Notes: generated by a model not told the origin, from the letters alone. Positions 32,699 through 42,709 are shown, counted from the first letter of the stretch. The stretch is DNA of 64,000 nucleotides from Rachicladosporium sp. CCFEE 5018 (GCA_002077045.2 KZ111146.1:137521-201520); one strand, 5' to 3'. Program-made: numbers and translations.

Positions 32699-33265
32699 TG
32701 GAGACGCAGCTGTTCAGCTTTGTAGCGATACTGGAAAGCGGTCGGTGATCCTTGACTAAGGGATTAGGTCTGGTCAAGATGCAAGATGGGAGATGGCAGT
32801 GCATTCGGATGGATCAGTGGTGCGATGAGTGAACGGAAGTCGTGGGGTTTGGGGCCCTGTATACCAGTCACGAAAGTGCAGAGCGGTAGGGGAGCGAGTC
32901 TGACAAATTGAAGCCGAGAAGTGAGGTGGTGATGAGGACACTGCTGGCAAAAGATTTAGCTCTGCTCACTTGTGTCTTTTCCGATCTTCCTCCTTGTTCT
33001 CCGATCCTAAGTCCTGGTGAAGTTGTCATATGCTACCGGTATGGGTCCTGGCCATGTCCAGCCTGCATCATCCCACACTGCAAGCTTTAACGCAATATAT
33101 TGAGCTATTTCCCTCGAACGCATGCATGGGCACCATCCCTAATACACACAATAAAGACCGTGGCACTATCTCTATTGTGCGGATGATAATATACGGCCGA
33201 TTGCGGTGCACGACTTACAGGCTGAGATCAAAGACTTGCGCTGCGGCGTGTAGTTCACCGCGATC
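32699..33265. other. Intergenic region inside the array
   Basis: 567 bases between array copies 2 and 3. No gene recognised. It probably contains the terminator of copy 2 and the promoter of copy 3. Confidence 0.5.
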
Positions 33266-34021
33266 ATGTTACTACGTGATGGGACCTCCGCTATGGGTAC
33301 TAATTGGCGAGCCGCAGACAGAGTATTCGCAATCGCAGAACTACTGGAAGCGATCCTAGATACCGGCATCATCCCACTGGCTGAGCTATTCTCGCTCCAG
33401 CAAGTTGACCGCAAGTTCGAAAGCACAATCAGGTCATCTACCCGTCTGCGCAAACGGATGTACCTTGAACACACACATCAGGACTTCTTGAATGAGAACT
33501 GGGACGACGGCGATCCCGACAACGCCATAGGCCGCATAGCAGTGAACCCTCTTCTCCTTCCAGGTAGCTTCAATCACCCGCTTCTCGACATTGCTCACAG
33601 ACTATACAAGTCGCCGATCTTGCACCCTTCCTCTGCGCCCGGTGCCGGCCCAGACGAGTACCACATCCTACTGCGAGAGCAGAGAATGTACCGAGCTGCG
33701 CTCCAACAGGCCGTAAGACGCTTCATGGATATGCCTACTGGGTTTTCATGGGAAGCCACCCGACTGATTGACGCCGATGTGCCCGTTACGTTGAAATGGC
33801 ACGCACCGTGTTACAACCGTCATTGCGGACGAGAGCCACCTGTACTCTGCTCCAAAACTCGGTGGAGCGTGAAGATGCCTAGGGGATGTACGCTAGGTCG
33901 CATGATGACTTTGCTACGAGGACGCTTCTTGGAGTCGGATCATTGGATGTCATTGGTCGGAACGACTTGGACCTTTGATCGCGGAGGTAGGTGCGAGGAC
34001 TATGAGGGTCAGGCCACTTGA
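33266..34021 (+). CDS. F-box-like protein, tandem array copy 3
   Basis: 251 residues, single exon. RVFAIAELLEAILDTGIIPLA and ELFSLQQVDRKFESTIRSS form the F-box-like region, preceded by only about 20 residues. IAVNPLLLPGSFNHPLLDI carries the mid block, and GCTLGRMMTLLRGRF the C-terminal block. It ends in a short acidic tail. No signal peptide or membrane segment. Spacing and orientation are as for the rest of the array. Confidence 0.72.
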   Translation: MLLRDGTSAMGTNWRAADRVFAIAELLEAILDTGIIPLAELFSLQQVDRKFESTIRSSTRLRKRMYLEHTHQDFLNENWDDGDPDNAIGRIAVNPLLLPGSFNHPLLDIAHRLYKSPILHPSSAPGAGPDEYHILLREQRMYRAALQQAVRRFMDMPTGFSWEATRLIDADVPVTLKWHAPCYNRHCGREPPVLCSKTRWSVKMPRGCTLGRMMTLLRGRFLESDHWMSLVGTTWTFDRGGRCEDYEGQAT

Positions 34022-34267
34022 TTTGCGTCTCGAGGTCAGAACTGCGGAAGCCGATTGCACGCATCGCGAATATATCTCATTGGTCATGACATTGCTGACC
34101 TCTCAGGCCGTTCCGATAGGCCGATGAGGACTTCTAGTCATCGAGCGCCGATCAAGGCATAGAGGAGACTCATGAATATTGCCTCTTCTCGGAGTTGTAG
34201 CCGTAGGAGCAGTGAGGATCTCGAAATCACCTGGTTTGTCTTACGACAACACAATTGTACAACAGAG

Positions 34268-35176
34268 ATGGCAGCATTAACAGACGGGCACGACCTGGGC
34301 GACGCGAATCAACCTCCGCAGGCTATGGACGCTACCACCGTCGAGAGGTGTGCTGCGCCATCAGCAGCGAGCAGAGTACTAGGCCTTCCCGAGCTTATGA
34401 CACAGATCCTCGATACCGGCATGATCACTAGTGCCCAGCTCTATGTCCTGCAGCGGGTTAGCAAACACTTCCGAGATATGATGGCTCGTTCACCTGAACT
34501 ACGCACTAGAATGTTCCTGCAATCGAGCAGCAGCAGAATCTCCAGGCATCCGAGACCCATACCAACTCTTTATTTCACGCATGACTTCCCGGGGCTGGCA
34601 GTAAATCCGCTGATCTCCTCTGGACCCCACCCGCACGCTTTGTTCGAATGGCTGCGCCCAAGATCCCTTCGACCGGGCATCCGTAAGTCAGGGAAACCGC
34701 CACCACCGACGCTCGACCTACGATGCGAACACCGCGACTTCTGTGCCTTCCTCGCCGCCAAAAGGCGTTTCATCGAGAATCCATCTCACGGACTATGGCG
34801 AGAAATGCACATCGTGCTCTCTCCGACGCAAATCGAAGTCTGCTGTAACTTTCCTGGGCACTTCGATCGCAGCTTTGAGTCCGGCCTCTACGTGCCTGTG
34901 TGGCGATTCACCTTACCTGCTGGCAGTACTCTTGGTGACCTGATCGACAAGGTGAGAGGTCGATGTGGTAGGTTAGTGAGGCAGGACGATTGGCGAGGCG
35001 AGTGCTTCCCGTGTGTGGCGAGGGACTACGCTGCGAGGCGGAGATGTAAGGATACGGATAGCGGCTGTCTCCCATGTCTAGCAAGACGTTATCGGGAATC
35101 TCGTAGGAGGGCTACGAGGCAGCGGGAGGCGCAGTCTTCTCATGCCGAGATGCAGAGCCTACGGTTTGGGATTTGA
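34268..35176 (+). CDS. F-box-like protein, tandem array copy 4
   Basis: 302 residues from ATG 34268 (context cagagATGG); an in-frame ATG at 34172 would add 32 Ser/Arg-rich residues. The F-box-like region is RVLGLPELMTQILDTGMITSA then LYVLQRVSKHFRDMMARS. LAVNPLISSGPHPHALFEWL is the mid block and GSTLGDLIDKVRGRC the C-terminal block. Unlike the others, the C-terminal 60 residues have repeated Cys and Arg (CFPCVARDYAARRRCKDTD, CLPCLARRYRESRRR), a duplicated CxPCxARxY unit that might bind metal. Function unknown. Confidence 0.72.
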   Translation: MAALTDGHDLGDANQPPQAMDATTVERCAAPSAASRVLGLPELMTQILDTGMITSAQLYVLQRVSKHFRDMMARSPELRTRMFLQSSSSRISRHPRPIPTLYFTHDFPGLAVNPLISSGPHPHALFEWLRPRSLRPGIRKSGKPPPPTLDLRCEHRDFCAFLAAKRRFIENPSHGLWREMHIVLSPTQIEVCCNFPGHFDRSFESGLYVPVWRFTLPAGSTLGDLIDKVRGRCGRLVRQDDWRGECFPCVARDYAARRRCKDTDSGCLPCLARRYRESRRRATRQREAQSSHAEMQSLRFGI

Positions 35177-35830
35177 ACATACTACGGCTGCATGCTCGAC
35201 AACTGGATGACAAGAGTATGGCACAGCTGGCGCACACTGCTCATGGGGCTGGGTAAGTGACTCCAGCATTTTCAGTCTTGGGATATCCGCAGTGAACAGG
35301 AGTCCCATTAGCTTGGTGCACATGGCGGCGAGGCCCCATGGAGGAGATAGGCTCCATGGACCTCAACAATGTCTCTCGAGAGCAATGGTCCTTTGTGGTT
35401 AGGTGTCATCTCAAGAGTGGCGCTTGACTTCAGGCTTCAGTTCATCGACATGAGACCGGATCTCCGACAGCTCGCTCTACGTGTTACTATCATGTTGCGT
35501 GCGCCACTACTTCGACCGCAGATCCACATAGACGGTCATGGATCCTGGAAAGTGCGCCCGCACAGGCATCCAGTAGAGTTGTTCCCGACTCTGCTGACCA
35601 ACTATGCGAGAATCCCAGACGTCCTCACCGTAAGAACAGTCAATTGCTGCTGATCGTGCAAATGTCGCAAGTGTCCTCGAATACAGGATGGCCAACATAA
35701 CATACAACCTCCTGGCGCTGCGCCCACAGATCATACCGCCGCTTCACCGTCAGCCTGACTCAGGACGACGCAGCTCTTACAACAACGACACTCGAGACTT
35801 AGGCAATATACAGCCACCACGTCAACCAAC
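35177..35830. other. Intergenic region inside the array
   Basis: 654 bases between array copies 4 and 5, with short ORFs on both strands that have no recognisable features and no visible F-box-like motif. Confidence 0.5.
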
Positions 35831-36649
35831 ATGCGGACACCCAAGCGAATGGGCGACAAGCCCAACCATAAGAGAAGACAGCCTTGGATTGCACCCCTCG
35901 CGAGACCGAGATTTGACTCCAAGCCTGCGCTAAGCCCAGCAACGCAGACCAAGCAAGTAGCAAGGATTGAGATATCACCAGCAGTGGAGCGTAAAGTCGA
36001 TCCTCCCGTCGATCCTGCGCTATCAACGGCTGCAACGCAAGTCTTCAGCATCGTCGAGCTCGCCGAGCAGATCCTCGTCATGATCGACTGGCGCCAGCTC
36101 TTTATCCTGCAAAGCGTCAACAGAGATTTCCAAGCCATCATCAAAGGCCCCACCAAGCTCCGCGCCAGGATGTTCCTGCCATGTAGGCCAGTCGAGCCTA
36201 ACAGTCCGCTAAGACCGGCCACGAAACCCGAGCACTCTAGGCCCACACTAAACCCTTTCGCCGTCCCCAGATCAAGGCACCATTCTCTATTCGCATGGCT
36301 CGGCCCATTTGCCCCTCGATATCACTACAATTCTGCGTCCAGCCCAGCTGCAGAGATCACCCTCAAGCTCCTCAGCGCCAGCAGCTACCCAAAATCCACC
36401 ACGACTCTGAAGGCCGAGCTCTTCGCAGCGCGGAGCCACGAGTCGTGGCGGAAGATGCTGTTCGTTGTCGACTCGAATCTGAGAGTCGGGGCTAAATGCC
36501 GGTTGGTAGTACCGCGCGGATATCAGGTGGGAGATAGAGGGCGAGAGATACACGAGGTTGTGTTGGAGCGGGAGTGTACCATAGGGGAAGCTGTGGATGC
36601 CATCGTGAGGGAGCTGACGTCTGGGGGACAGGATGGCGGGAGTGTGTAG
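35831..36649 (+). CDS. F-box-like protein, tandem array copy 5
   Basis: 272 residues, single exon. A basic Pro-rich N-terminal stretch of about 65 residues precedes VFSIVELAEQILVMIDWRQ and LFILQSVNRDFQAIIKGP. The mid block is TLNPFAVPRSRHHSLFAWL, parallel to NPLL..LFEWL of copy 4. ECTIGEAVDAIVREL is the C-terminal block. It is the last array member and converges on GOS1, whose stop codon is 253 bases away. Confidence 0.73.
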   Translation: MRTPKRMGDKPNHKRRQPWIAPLARPRFDSKPALSPATQTKQVARIEISPAVERKVDPPVDPALSTAATQVFSIVELAEQILVMIDWRQLFILQSVNRDFQAIIKGPTKLRARMFLPCRPVEPNSPLRPATKPEHSRPTLNPFAVPRSRHHSLFAWLGPFAPRYHYNSASSPAAEITLKLLSASSYPKSTTTLKAELFAARSHESWRKMLFVVDSNLRVGAKCRLVVPRGYQVGDRGREIHEVVLERECTIGEAVDAIVRELTSGGQDGGSV

Positions 36650-36902
36650 ATTGTGCGGCTCCCTCTGATGGGTGGTGGAGGGAGACTTCCGCAGTCATGT
36701 AAGATCAAGTGTCTACTATGAGTCAGTCTCGTTCAGCGAACCCAGTGCTGACCTAGATATTGGAAAGTGAGGCAGTCGTCCGAGCCTCTCAGAGGTCGAG
36801 CGCCTTAACATACTATACAGTCAGCCAACGCCGAATAAATGCTACTCGCACAATGCTGCCCCAGAACGCCAGTGCTCAATCCCCTATCCTCTTTTCATCT
36901 CA

Positions 36903-37715
36903 TCACCAAAACCAGAACAACCCCAAACAACACACCGCAATGAACACTCCCAATATAATCCCATCCCTCCGCTTCTTACTCCCAATCCTCTGCATCAACC
37001 CATTAATTCCCGGAATCTGCGCCGCAGCGCCGGTAATCCGCCTCTGAATCCCCGCCAAACTCTCCCTCTGCAACCCAAAACTCTCGTTCACAGCGTAAGC
37101 CTGACTCAACACTCCGTCCACAACCCCATGACTCCGATCCAGCCGTCCCCTCTCTCCTAACATATACTCTGCCTCCGCTGTCTCGGGGTTTGACGCCGCT
37201 TGAGCGCGGAAAGCGGAAATATCTGAGCGGACATTTGACAGGAGGTTAGCGCGGTCGCGGGCTGTGGAGAGTTGGGATTTGAGGCGCGAGAACTCGGTGC
37301 GGTGTTGGGAGAGAATTTCGCGGTGGCGGGCTAGGTTTGTGGATTTCAGGGCCGAGGTTGTGGGTTCGGAGTCGAGTATGCGGGAGAGGTGGGCAAGGAG
37401 GGCTGAGCGCTAGGAGGTCAGTGTCAGTCTTGTAAGTATGCCTAGGCCGGGAGCTTCAAGGAGCGCTCGATGGGATGGGACGAACCTTTTCGAGGATCTC
37501 ATTCAGTTGCTCTTCTGTTTTGAGTTCCTCCTCGCTTGGCTTGGGATCTACATCTGTTTTGGAGGCGAATTGGGCGTATGTGTGGAAGAGCGATTCTGTC
37601 TATGAGCACGTGAGCAGGAGAACTTGCGCCTGGAGGTCTGAAGGAGTTATACCTGTGTCTCAGCGGCTCTCGCTTGCTGCCGCACTTGCGCCCATGTTGC
37701 ACCTGTCGCCGACAT
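36903..37715 (-). CDS. GOS1: Golgi SNARE Gos1 (GS28-like)
   Basis: v-SNARE for transport within and to the Golgi. Exons on the minus strand: 37715-37653, 37599-37486, 37409-36903 (introns 53 and 76 nt, all phase 0), 227 residues. The N-terminus starts MSATGATWAQVRQQARAAET, followed by a helical Habc region. A SNARE-motif heptad region (about 130-200, YMLGERGRLDRSHGVVDGVL..GINGLMQRIGSKKRRD) precedes a single C-terminal transmembrane anchor (GIILGVFIAVCCLGLFWFW). Length and topology match yeast Gos1. The second intron has donor GTTCGT, also used by the ubiquitin-domain gene; the first has GTATAA. Confidence 0.93.
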
Positions 37716-37997
37716 ATTGAGTGGTCACTCTCTCGGTGCTATAGCAAGCTATTCGCGAAATGTACCATCGTCCAATACCACTTTACGCGCCTTGTGCTAA
37801 CAAATGTCCGCATCGGGCATCTGACGTCTCTCCGGCGTTATATTCTGCCGTGTTCCGAGCGGCTGTCGGAGCTTCCCGTCAAATCTTGGCACCTCCACCG
37901 CAAAGTAATCGAATTTGTAGACGTCGGGCACGACACAAATCGCGACACCAGCAACGACGACAACACCCGACGACACCACACACGACACTCTTTCACA
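37716..37997. promoter_or_regulatory. Divergent promoter of GOS1 and RPL35
   Basis: 282 bases between two opposite start codons. The part next to RPL35 is rich in CGACA/CACGAC repeats (about 37915-37990). A shared regulatory region is inferred from geometry. Confidence 0.55.
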
Positions 37998-38604
37998 ATG
38001 GTGAGACACACATATCCGGATATGATGAAGAGAGGAATGCTAACGGAGGATGCGCGCACAGTCGTCCACCGGAAAAGTCAAGGCCGCAACGCTCTGGGGG
38101 AAGAACAAGGACGACCTCGCGAAGCAGCTCGATGAGCTGAAGCAGGAGCTCGTGCAATTGCGCACCGCAAAGATCGCTGGTGGAGCCTCGTCGAAGTTGA
38201 CAAAGATGTGCGTATACCTGGAGTGAAATGATGCGACAGGACGGGCAGGCTTGGGAAAGGAAGAAGATACACGAGAGACAGGCCCTGACGAGAATTAAAT
38301 CATAGCCACGATGTCCGCAAATCGATAGCCCGCGTCCTCACAGTCATCAACGCCAACCAGCGCGCACAACTCCGCATCTTCTACAAGGGCAAGAAATACA
38401 CTCCTCTCGACCTCCGCCCCAAGCAAACCCGCGCTATCCGCAGGCGGTTGTCAAAGCACGAGTCGACGCTCATCACGCAGAAGCAGAAGAAGAGGCAGAT
38501 GCATTTCCCGCAGAGGAACTTCGCGGTCAAGGTGAGTGACTGAGATACGCAGTTGTGCATGGCGATGGGCTTTGTTGGCTAATACTACTGAGCAGGCCGA
38601 GTAA
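37998..38604 (+). CDS. RPL35: 60S ribosomal protein L35 (uL29)
   Basis: Large-subunit ribosomal protein near the peptide exit tunnel. Exons: 37998-38000 (ATG only), 38062-38207, 38306-38531, 38596-38604 (Ala-Glu-stop); introns 61, 98 and 64 nt. The 127-residue product reads M-SSTGKVKAATLWGKNKDDL..SSKLTKIHDVRKSIARVL..RRRLSKHESTLITQKQKK..FPQRNFAVKAE, an intact uL29. The conserved IHDVRKSIARVL block across intron 2 fixes the phase. Intron 1 has a GCTAAC branch site and an in-frame TGA, so it must be removed. Introns next to the start are common in fungal ribosomal protein genes. Confidence 0.96.
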
Positions 38605-39048
38605 GCGATTGCCAGTCTTCATTGCATTTCGAGCGGGTGCTTCACTATGGCGAAGGGGACGCCGGGAAAGTCTATCGGCTTGCGTCTGTAGCCAATGAAA
38701 TGCTCAAAACCATGACAAACGTCCACCAGTGATGTTGTTTTGACAATCTTTGCACTGCGCAGGTATCACGATGTGCTTGAGTATTAGAAAATGCGCTTGC
38801 GACCAAGCTTCAACGGTAGCATCACAGTTGGTGTAAAGAATGACACACTAGGTTACCATTGGAAAGGTCCGCAGCTACTTGGACCCATCCCATACCTCCA
38901 GCCTCCATGCACTCACCCGGACACCTTGTTTGCAGCCGAATCCACTTGCATCTCTCATGCCAAGCCATCCCTACTGAGTCGTTGTGCTAACCTGGGCCAC
39001 TGCAACCGCGTCCATAGCAGCATTGATCGCTGTCGGATCATATGGAGA
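38605..39048. other. Intergenic region between convergent genes
   Basis: 444 bases between the RPL35 stop and the LPPELRN copy 3 stop. A plus-strand frame (38791-39279) overlaps the gene on the other strand and lacks protein-like character. Confidence 0.5.
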
Positions 39049-39966
39049 TTACGATTCTCTAAGTCGCCTCCTCCTCTCCTTCTTCAGCTCCTCACTCTTC
39101 GTCGCGAAGAAATCAGTCAGCATCGAGCTATCTCCAGCTTTCCAAGGTCCCTCGCGCCCCAAAGCACTGTAGTCCCTGAGCCAGGATCCTTCCGATGTCT
39201 CGAAAGAGGCGATGAGACAATCCAGCATGGAGACGTTAAGTCCCTCCTCCTGCAATGCAAGCACGTAGAATTTTCTTGAAAGCCGCAGTGGTGGCTGAGC
39301 TATGGAGCTTGGCCCGCGGTACTGGTGCAGATAGTACATCATCAGCCTCGACTGCGGTAAGGACGGATCTCGATCGGTGTGATGGAGGATGGCTTTACCG
39401 CCGCTGTCATCGCTAGCATGCTTGGTAAAAGTGATTTGTTGTACGGCTTTCCTGAGAACATAGTCTGGCTCGTCTGGCGCGACGAGGCTGAAGCGCCTCA
39501 TGTGCTGCAAGTTCCCGTCTCCAATCGCGCGAAGCCAGTCAGGAAGTCCAATTATCAAGTTGACCCCATGGGCATCACAGAGTCGGAACTGAGTGAGCTC
39601 GAAGTGGAAGGGAGGCATTCCATAGAACAGCGGTAGGGTTTCCTCGCGAAGCTGATGGCACACACGCGCCAACGCCGGCTGAGCGAGGCAGCGCTCGGTA
39701 CATCGGTGACGCCCTATGTTTTCGTGCGCGTCGATAGCTTCCCATTCCTGTGCAATGAGGTTGTCTGTGGAATTCAGAGGACGGTAGATTTTGGGAACCA
39801 CCCGGCTGGTGAAGCGACGGCCATTTAGTAGGGTGAAGTAGTCATGTCTCCATGCGAGTGGCCGCGGAGAGATGATGCCATTGGTCTTATAATGGTATAC
39901 GACCAGCTCAGCAATCGCGTTGCGAAGTTCTGGGGGGATCGTGAGTAGTGATGGTGGTGAGGCCAT
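39049..39966 (-). CDS. LPPELRN-family (F-box-like/2EXR-like) protein, copy 3
   Basis: 305 residues, single exon. It starts with SLLTIPPELRNAIAELVVYH, then NGIISPRPLAWRH, GRHRCTERCL, CHQLREETLPLFYG, HFELTQF, DWLRAIGDGNLQHMRRF and a C-terminal MLDCLIASFE..LRDYSAL, all shared with copy 1 and with both halves of the frameshifted copy 2. The last 15 residues are a basic helix (EELKKERRRRL). It is about 18 kb from the other two and on the opposite strand, so the family is dispersed, not only tandem. Function unknown; the LPPELR motif suggests an F-box-like protein-binding role. Confidence 0.75.
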   Translation of the reverse strand: MASPPSLLTIPPELRNAIAELVVYHYKTNGIISPRPLAWRHDYFTLLNGRRFTSRVVPKIYRPLNSTDNLIAQEWEAIDAHENIGRHRCTERCLAQPALARVCHQLREETLPLFYGMPPFHFELTQFRLCDAHGVNLIIGLPDWLRAIGDGNLQHMRRFSLVAPDEPDYVLRKAVQQITFTKHASDDSGGKAILHHTDRDPSLPQSRLMMYYLHQYRGPSSIAQPPLRLSRKFYVLALQEEGLNVSMLDCLIASFETSEGSWLRDYSALGREGPWKAGDSSMLTDFFATKSEELKKERRRRLRES

Positions 39967-40577
39967 CTTCTCAATGACAGTACACTCGGTCTAGGTACTG
40001 TGCTGGAAGAGGTGTGCGAAGCTTGAGATGGTCGGTGATTACGAGGAGAAGGAGTAGGCAGCGTATGTGTCAAAGATGCGACCGACGAGCACGTGCAACG
40101 AGTTGCGCACAGTCCGTGACTTCAACTGGTGATGCGACTTCTGATCGTACGAGTGAAGTTCACTTCTTTCTTAGGTCTATCGCCACAGCGAGAATGACAT
40201 CAGTCAGTGCGAGACAACGGTGTTCATGAGGCGCAAATGCGAAGTCGCTGTTGAGCCCTTACATCTCATACAATGAGCAACAGTAATGCGTACCCGATTC
40301 GCGCCCAGGGTATCTGATCTTGATTCTTATGAAGCCGGACGCGTCGGTAGTCAAGGCGAGAGCTGCGAGTCCCACGTATTAGACAAGCACATACAGCAGA
40401 CGACGATGAGATCTTACTTGGCGACTTGTGTCAGGTTCGCGCAGCCCCGAGAGAGGCCATGATGCCAAAGCCATACGATTCGGGGCCCATCCGACATCTC
40501 ATGAAGCAGTCTCGCGACCTGCAGAAGCCATCTTTCTCCCTTGGTGTCTCATCGCAACTTCTCCCACCATCACCCTC
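39967..40577. other. Intergenic region
   Basis: About 610 bases, the 5' flank of LPPELRN copy 3 and 3' flank of the SF3A2 gene. No gene recognised. Confidence 0.5.
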
Positions 40578-41300
40578 TCACCGCCCCCTCCCCCCACCGC
40601 CCCCCAACCCCGGCACCCCACTATACCTCTCCTCCCGATCCGTCTTAAAAGTAACCTGCACCCAAAACTCCCTACTATCAACATCCCACCAACTCCAGAA
40701 CTTCTCCTCCCTGCGATCCACATCCCTAGCCTGCACCTTAAACCCACAAGTCTCGTAAGGCTCCGCCGCCACAAGAAGATACTGGAACGCCTTATCCGGC
40801 GGGTCCTCGATCTTCTGCTCGTAGGCGCTCATGAAACGTACTCGCGGGATGACGCCGGGTGAGATCTCGGGGTACTGGAGTTGGAATGTGAGGCCTTGTT
40901 GGCGGGTCAAGGGGTCTTTGGTTTTTGTGATTTTGTAGCCCGGGCGGCCGATCTTGACGGTGTTCTTCCGCACCTGCACCGCGTTCGCGCCCGTGAATTG
41001 CGCATCGCCCTCCCTCGCTTTTCCGAACGCCGCGTCCTTCGCGGCACGTCGTGCAAGATTCGTCTGGTGCTTGCGGCCCTGGGTGTGTGCGAGGTAGGAG
41101 CCATCGTTCTGGTGGACCGTCAAGCAGAGCCGGCATTCGAAGGAGCCGACGTGGTTTTTGAAGAAGTAGGGGTCTTTGTCTAGGTCTATCGTTTCGAGGG
41201 CGAGTTTGCGCAGGCGTTCGCGGCGGTCGGCGTTGGAGGCGCTTTGGGAGGCGACGCCGCCGCCGCCGAATTTGGAGCCGGCGCGATTCTGGTAGTCCAT
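40578..41300 (-). CDS. PRP11: Splicing factor 3A subunit 2 (Prp11/SF3A66)
   Basis: U2 snRNP component needed for prespliceosome formation. Single exon, 240 residues. Starts MDYQNRAGSKFGGGGVAS, the canonical SF3A2 N-terminus, followed by DRRERLRKLALETIDLDKDPYFF and a matrin-type C2H2 zinc finger (CRLCLTVHQNDGSYLAHTQGRKH). The conserved core then reads GRPGYKITKTKDP..SYLLVAAEPYETCGFKV-type sequence (here QYLLVAAEPYETCGFKV) and ends in a short Gly-rich tail. It lacks the long Pro-rich tail of the metazoan protein, as usual for fungi. Encoded in a CCCC/GGGG-rich 3' end. Confidence 0.95.
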   Translation of the reverse strand: MDYQNRAGSKFGGGGVASQSASNADRRERLRKLALETIDLDKDPYFFKNHVGSFECRLCLTVHQNDGSYLAHTQGRKHQTNLARRAAKDAAFGKAREGDAQFTGANAVQVRKNTVKIGRPGYKITKTKDPLTRQQGLTFQLQYPEISPGVIPRVRFMSAYEQKIEDPPDKAFQYLLVAAEPYETCGFKVQARDVDRREEKFWSWWDVDSREFWVQVTFKTDREERYSGVPGLGGGGGRGR

Positions 41301-41784
41301 GGTGCTGATGGAGGGGTTCGGGAGGTGTTTGTATGAAAAGCAGTTGAGTTGATGGAGTTAGAGGCTCGCACGTGAGAGAAGTGAAGTTCGCGGCTAGTGC
41401 CAAGACATATGAGCTTGACCGACGATCTTGGTAAGACCAAGTGCCAAAGCGAGGTCGAAGGGCCAGACGAGTGCTTCAGTGTCTTGTTTGCGTCATTATA
41501 TATGTGTGCACAAGACGACCTCGTGACTTCCTGACCACGCCCCACGCAAGTATTCGCGTGGATTCATTTCTTCATATGCATATCCATCCAGTTTCCATAC
41601 CATCAGCCAGCCGTAACCCTTGCGCCAGGATGTTCTCACCCCACAGCGTTCTTTCGTTCTCCCAACTCGAGCCGTTGCATTTCGTACAGCCAAGAACGCC
41701 ATATCAACACCCTCGAGCGTGCCAGCTCAGAGATCTCCCCTCGCCTCAGAGAACTTACCCAGGACTCACTAAGCCGCATCAGTC
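41301..41784. other. Intergenic region
   Basis: 484 bases between two minus-strand genes, the likely promoter of the SF3A2 gene. No gene recognised. Confidence 0.5.
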
Positions 41785-42709
41785 TCATGTTGCGGCCTCT
41801 GCACTAGGTGCCTGCGCAGTCCCCTCAACAGGCTTAGGCGTCTCACTCCTCCTCAGCCCACTCTCAGGTTTCGGCGTTTCCTCTCGCGTTGGAATGCTGC
41901 CCAGCTCCGCGCCCTGACCACTCTGTCCCCGTTTCCGCGCGCCAAAATGCCATTTGTCACTTGTCTTTGCTTCAGCTCCAGCTGTAGTTTGTTGAGTGTC
42001 ATTACAATTGGAGTCTGTAAGGCGGGCGAAGAGTCCGCGCTTCTTTGCTGGCATAGGTTTGGGATCTTCAAGCCCGACATCCTCGAAGTCCTCTTCTTTC
42101 GTTGTTTGTGGCACAGCCTGCACTTGCTGGGAAGATGGAAGCGGCGATCTGGCAAATGTCGCGCTACTACGAGGGAGGGGTTGGAATGCGCGGCTGTCGA
42201 GTGATGCGCGAGGTCGCGTGCCTTCATTGGGGCCGATCACAGGAGAGCGGCCAGAAATATCCTGCAGTGAATTGTCAGCACTTCGTCAATACGCTGTGCG
42301 CATGTGAGGGGGCATACAAAGGACCGTCGGTACGAGTCAAACGACTCTCTCGAGATGTTGAAAGGCTCGGTATCAGCGAGCAGACTTCGATGCGCGCTGC
42401 TTGTCGTAGTCGTACTCCGCGATGAGCCTCCTCGTCCCCAGAAGGTCTTCTTCTCTTCGCCAGGTGACGGCGGTAGACATACGCCTGAGTCGTTGATCTC
42501 TGTGTTGCGCAAATGTCTCAGCCATTGCGCTTCGCGATCATGTCTGCCGCACACTGCTACTCACCACTTAACTTATACTCTGCCCTTGCCTTCTCCTCGC
42601 GCGAGATGTCCAGCGAAGGCCTTACGCTCCCAGGTTTCTCATCATTGACCGCTGTGGCAGGCCGAACGTTCTCGTCCTTCGTTCGGAATGGATTGCGTAT
42701 GATCGGCAT
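41785..42709 (-). CDS. Conserved fungal hypothetical protein (SFDSYRRSFDIS motif)
   Basis: Three exons on the minus strand: 42709-42565, 42499-42318, 42261-41785 (introns 65 and 56 nt; GTGAGT..ACAG and GTATGC..GCAG), 267 residues. Junctions were chosen because they connect EYKLSG to EINDSGVCLPPSP and ESFDSYRRSF to DISGRSPVIGPNEG in frame. Starts MPIIRNPFRTKDENVRPATA. A disordered Ser/Pro-rich protein with several SP sites, a basic KKRGLFARL patch and a C-terminal RKRGQSGQGAELGS block. Such proteins occur in filamentous ascomycetes and have no assigned function that I know. No membrane segment or signal peptide. Confidence 0.75.
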
